Shown: positions 26,064 through 27,884 of the stretch, piece after piece
How positions within the stretch are numbered: position 1 is the first letter of the stretch
Layout: every line of letters begins with the position of its first letter
Source of the DNA: a virus
DNA length: 27,884 nucleotides
IMG/VR virus record: IMGVR_UViG_3300000116_000158
Span: 1 to 27,884 of that record
Direction: 5' to 3' (one strand)
Made by a program: the position numbers and the translations under genes
The notes under the pieces: generated by a model
What the model saw: only the letters and a program-made list of their open reading frames with translations
What the model was told of the DNA's origin: nothing
Database searches by the model: none

Positions 26064-26456
26064 CTATTCTCCGAACAAATTATCTGATTTTTCTGTTATA
26101 CTATCTGAATGCTTTTGAACATCAGCGGCTACATCTTCAACTGCTGTCATAAGTTGTTCTTTCTCAGCATCAGTTAAACCAAACTCATTACCATCACTAG
26201 CTTTAGCTTCGCTTGAAATCATACGCTGAACTATAGCAGCCATTTTAACTAATTGGTCATCATTCTTAACATTAATCTCTAAGTATTCTTTCAACATAGG
26301 AATAATTTGAACAGCCGTATCTCCATCCTTTATAAATCCAACAACCTCTTTCATAAGGACTTCTAATTGTGTTTTATTCGTTTTGGTATTATCATATATG
26401 TCTTTAAATAAGTCGGATAATGACTTACCCTCAAACACTTCAAAATCGCTAGCCAT
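26064..26456 (-). CDS. Acidic helical structural-operon protein
   Basis: This 130-aa protein (MASDFEVFEGKSLSDLFKDI) is acidic and helical with no cysteines. Segments such as QLEVLMKEVVGFIKDGDTAV and IIPMLKEYLEINVKNDDQLV look like conserved helices. I associate this protein with the position before the gp5-like gene in environmental T4-like phages, but not with a known function. It opens the operon behind late-promoter-like element D and is separated from the GTG-started spike gene by only 2 nt. A structural or assembly role is inferred from expression class and neighbours. Confidence 0.75.
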   Translation of the reverse strand: MASDFEVFEGKSLSDLFKDIYDNTKTNKTQLEVLMKEVVGFIKDGDTAVQIIPMLKEYLEINVKNDDQLVKMAAIVQRMISSEAKASDGNEFGLTDAEKEQLMTAVEDVAADVQKHSDSITEKSDNLFGE

Positions 26457-26492
26457 TATATTTACCTCTTGATATTTTAGGGAATAGTTACA

Positions 26493-26503
26493 TATATAAA
26501 TAT
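26493..26503 (-). promoter_or_regulatory. Late-promoter-like element D, upstream of the hub operon
   Basis: The minus strand reads ATATTTATATA followed by TG, 36 nt before the ATG at 26456. It lies directly downstream of the terminator that closes the sigma-factor operon, so transcription appears to stop and restart here. There is no -35-like box. Confidence 0.6.
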
Positions 26504-26539
26504 AAGTTTATTATTTTTTTAACGAATATTTTTGCGCAC

Positions 26540-26567
26540 AAAAAAAGGGAGTGAAACTCCCTTTTTT
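26540..26567 (-). terminator. Rho-independent terminator after the gp55-like gene
   Basis: A perfect GGGAG/CTCCC stem with a 5-nt loop is flanked by seven A on one side and six T on the other. On the minus strand the hairpin ends in a T tract, 17 nt beyond the stop of the sigma-factor gene. The A/T flanks extend the stem and would allow function in both directions. This is the only GC-rich hairpin terminator I found in the window. Confidence 0.9.
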
Positions 26568-26583
26568 ATTGTTATCGGTGGGT

Positions 26584-27366
26584 TTAGGATTCTTCTCTTA
26601 TTAAAGATCCTGTATATGATAAATCTACGACACCTTTTCTGTCGAATTCATTGTATAGCCTATGTTGATATTTCTTCATAACATTTATTATACGAGTAAT
26701 GTGTTGAGTGTTAGAACCTGTCATCTCACGGATAAGAATATAAAGAGCCTTCTTATTGAAGTTCTCAATATTTTCCTTTATACGAAAGATATGTAATACT
26801 GAATCAGCAACCCTAATATCCTTATCTCTACTGAATATGGATGTAAGGTTATGTTCCCAAAATCTAATTAACTCATCAGTAAATAGCGCATTAACCTCTG
26901 AACGTATTCTTGCACTTTCTTCGCCAACTATATTTCTTTTGTAATCTATAACATCTATCTTATCGTGAATCTTACCCATCTTATAATTCTTATTGTTATT
27001 AAGAATAAGATAGTTCTTAGCCACAATACTGAAGTAAGAGAAAGCTTTACCCTTACCTTCTTTGAATTTATGTATATTCATAACTAAGAAAGCAACCACT
27101 TCATTCTTAACCTCTATTGAATTACTATCGAAGTAATAGAATTTAAAGGTATGGATAATATTCTCAGCTAATTTGTCAAAAGCAGCTCGAATATGTTCAT
27201 TATAAATTTGATTTCTTTCATGAGGATTGGTTGATTTATTATAAGCAATTATACCATCTTCAGTTCCCTGATGAAAATAGTAATTCTTTTTCTTTTTAGC
27301 CCTTTTTTTCTTAGGTTTTACTTGCACCACATTTTCACTTTTTGATGATGATACTGCTGTTGCCAT
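26584..27366 (-). CDS. 55: Late-transcription sigma factor, gp55-like
   Basis: This 260-aa protein (T4 gp55: 185 aa) is a divergent sigma70-family factor that would direct host RNA polymerase to phage late promoters. The core segment GKGKAFSYFSIVAKNYLILN (~98-117) matches the sigma region-2 helix characteristic of gp55 in T4-like phages, preceded by a helical part with FLVMNIHKFKEG. The N-terminus is basic and likely disordered (KPKKKRAKKKKNYYF, ~18-32). The C-terminal ~50 residues (MTGSNTQHITRIINVMKKYQ and onward) could form a helix-turn-helix-like unit. The start overlaps the stop of the 86-aa gene (TAATG); a terminator follows. Its presence makes the shared element at 4342, 12799, 24037 and 26493 a natural target, though that link is inference. 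Confidence 0.87.
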   Translation of the reverse strand: MATAVSSSKSENVVQVKPKKKRAKKKKNYYFHQGTEDGIIAYNKSTNPHERNQIYNEHIRAAFDKLAENIIHTFKFYYFDSNSIEVKNEVVAFLVMNIHKFKEGKGKAFSYFSIVAKNYLILNNNKNYKMGKIHDKIDVIDYKRNIVGEESARIRSEVNALFTDELIRFWEHNLTSIFSRDKDIRVADSVLHIFRIKENIENFNKKALYILIREMTGSNTQHITRIINVMKKYQHRLYNEFDRKGVVDLSYTGSLIREES

Positions 27367-27626
27367 TATTGTTGTTCTCCTTTGAACTTATCTAGTTGCT
27401 TTATTGTATTTTTAATTTGATTGAATATTACTCCGACTTCATCGTCAGCTTCAAAATATCCTTTGTAATCTAATTTTTTCAAATCTATGTTTACCTTATT
27501 TACTGTATTGATAAAATTCTCAATCCAAGATTCTAATAGCTCTGTTTTTGTTATCAAGTTCCATATTACATAACATGAAGTTAAGAATAAAATAGTCATT
27601 AATACAAGACTTATTTTTAAAATCAT
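27366..27626 (-). CDS. Membrane-anchored small protein upstream of the sigma factor
   Basis: This 86-aa protein has an N-terminal hydrophobic segment (LKISLVLMTILFLTSCYVIW, residues 3-22), then a helical cytoplasmic or periplasmic part. It contains YFEADDEVGVIFNQIKNTIK (~57-76), a segment I associate with a small conserved T4-like phage protein near gp55. The LTSC sequence at ~14-17 resembles a lipobox, but charge at the N-terminus is minimal, so an uncleaved anchor is as likely. Stop and start overlap with its neighbours on both sides (TAATG). Function unknown. Confidence 0.75.
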   Translation of the reverse strand: MILKISLVLMTILFLTSCYVIWNLITKTELLESWIENFINTVNKVNIDLKKLDYKGYFEADDEVGVIFNQIKNTIKQLDKFKGEQQ

Positions 27627-27811
27627 TACTTTTTCCCCTTTAACATTCCGGCTAAAATTGACATTCCTAAAGATGGAACTGTAGGTTGTGACTTATCTTC
27701 TAACATTTTAATTAAAATAAGTTCTATTTCTTCACATCTCTTTTCTATGTCTTTAACCTTAGCAGTTAGTTTTCTTATTTTTACAAATTCATTATTATTT
27801 TTTTTCATCAT
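27626..27811 (-). CDS. Small coiled-coil protein of unknown function
   Basis: This 61-aa basic protein (MMKKNNNEFVKIRKLTAKVK) has a predicted coiled-coil helix at ~10-40 (KDIEKRCEEIELILIKMLED) and a short hydrophobic C-terminus (SLGMSILAGMLKGKK). Two consecutive ATGs are present (27811 and 27808); the first overlaps the upstream stop by 3 nt. The tight overlaps on both sides support that it is translated. No family recognised. Confidence 0.65.
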   Translation of the reverse strand: MMKKNNNEFVKIRKLTAKVKDIEKRCEEIELILIKMLEDKSQPTVPSLGMSILAGMLKGKK

Positions 27812-27884
27812 TTATCTCCAAACAACTCTTCAAATAAATCAGCAGACTTTTTGGTTAAGTTAGGATTTTTATTTTCCTTAATCA
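27808..27884 (-). CDS. 3' end of an unidentified gene
   Basis: A minus-strand frame open from the right edge encodes at least 25 residues ending TKKSADLFEELFGDK and stops at TGA (27808-27810), overlapping the start of the 61-aa gene as ATGA. The overlap style matches its neighbours, so it is probably the end of a real gene in the same operon. Too little is present to identify it. Confidence 0.6.
   Translation of the reverse strand, partial: IKENKNPNLTKKSADLFEELFGDK

Noticed and set aside
12799-26503. TATAAATA octamers on the plus strand at sites B, C and D as ordinary T4 late promoters
   Set aside because: In that orientation they would drive antisense RNA into the preceding structural genes; position relative to minus-strand starts favours reading the element on the minus strand.

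Overview
The window is part of the genome of a tailed phage of the T4-like myovirus superfamily. The evidence is a contiguous set of T4-type genes in AT-rich, tightly packed DNA: a gp55-type late sigma factor, a gp5-like hub/spike protein, gp25, gp6, very large baseplate or tail-fibre proteins, a gp46/gp47-type recombination nuclease and a DnaG-type primase. The Ser/Gly-rich tail proteins and small conserved neighbours look most like marine or environmental T4-like phages, possibly a distant (far-T4) branch. The host cannot be read from the sequence. No bacterial chromosomal gene, tRNA, IS element or CRISPR array was seen.

Almost everything is on the minus strand, so transcription runs from high to low coordinates. 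(1) 27884-26584: the end of an unknown gene, a small coiled-coil protein, a membrane-anchored protein and the gp55-like sigma factor, coupled by 1-4 nt overlaps and closed by a hairpin terminator (26540-26567). (2) 26456-24066: a structural/baseplate operon (130-aa protein, gp5-like spike protein with a GTG start, an unlisted 57-aa membrane protein, a coiled-coil protein). (3) 24021-12860: a baseplate wedge operon (160-aa protein, gp25, gp6, DNRLRE-like protein, 101-aa protein, 2233-aa giant). (4) 12751-9933: three further tail proteins, two of them paralogues. (5) 9872-4558: an island of non-structural genes (HExxH zincin, PD-(D/E)XK nuclease, primase, small protein, fused Mre11-Rad50). (6) A lone plus-strand ribbon-helix-helix gene at 4407-4580. 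(7) 4320-1: the first 1440 codons of a giant tail-fibre-like protein that runs off the left edge.

Regulation appears to be written in the intergenic gaps. The four structural operons are each preceded, 15-47 nt before the first start codon, by the same 11-nt element, ATATTTATATA on the coding (minus) strand. Its complement contains the classical T4 late-promoter octamer TATAAATA in the opposite orientation. The non-structural island instead begins with a sigma70-like promoter (TTGACT, 17 nt, TATATT). This suggests two temporal classes: host-polymerase early/middle genes for replication and recombination, and gp55-dependent late genes for the virion.

Points most worth a second look are the shared late-promoter-like element, the single-chain Mre11-Rad50 fusion with an altered metal-ligand position, the primase with a degraded zinc finger, a 16-bp tandem repeat in front of the recombination/replication genes, the phage-encoded zincin and the plus-strand RHH regulator.
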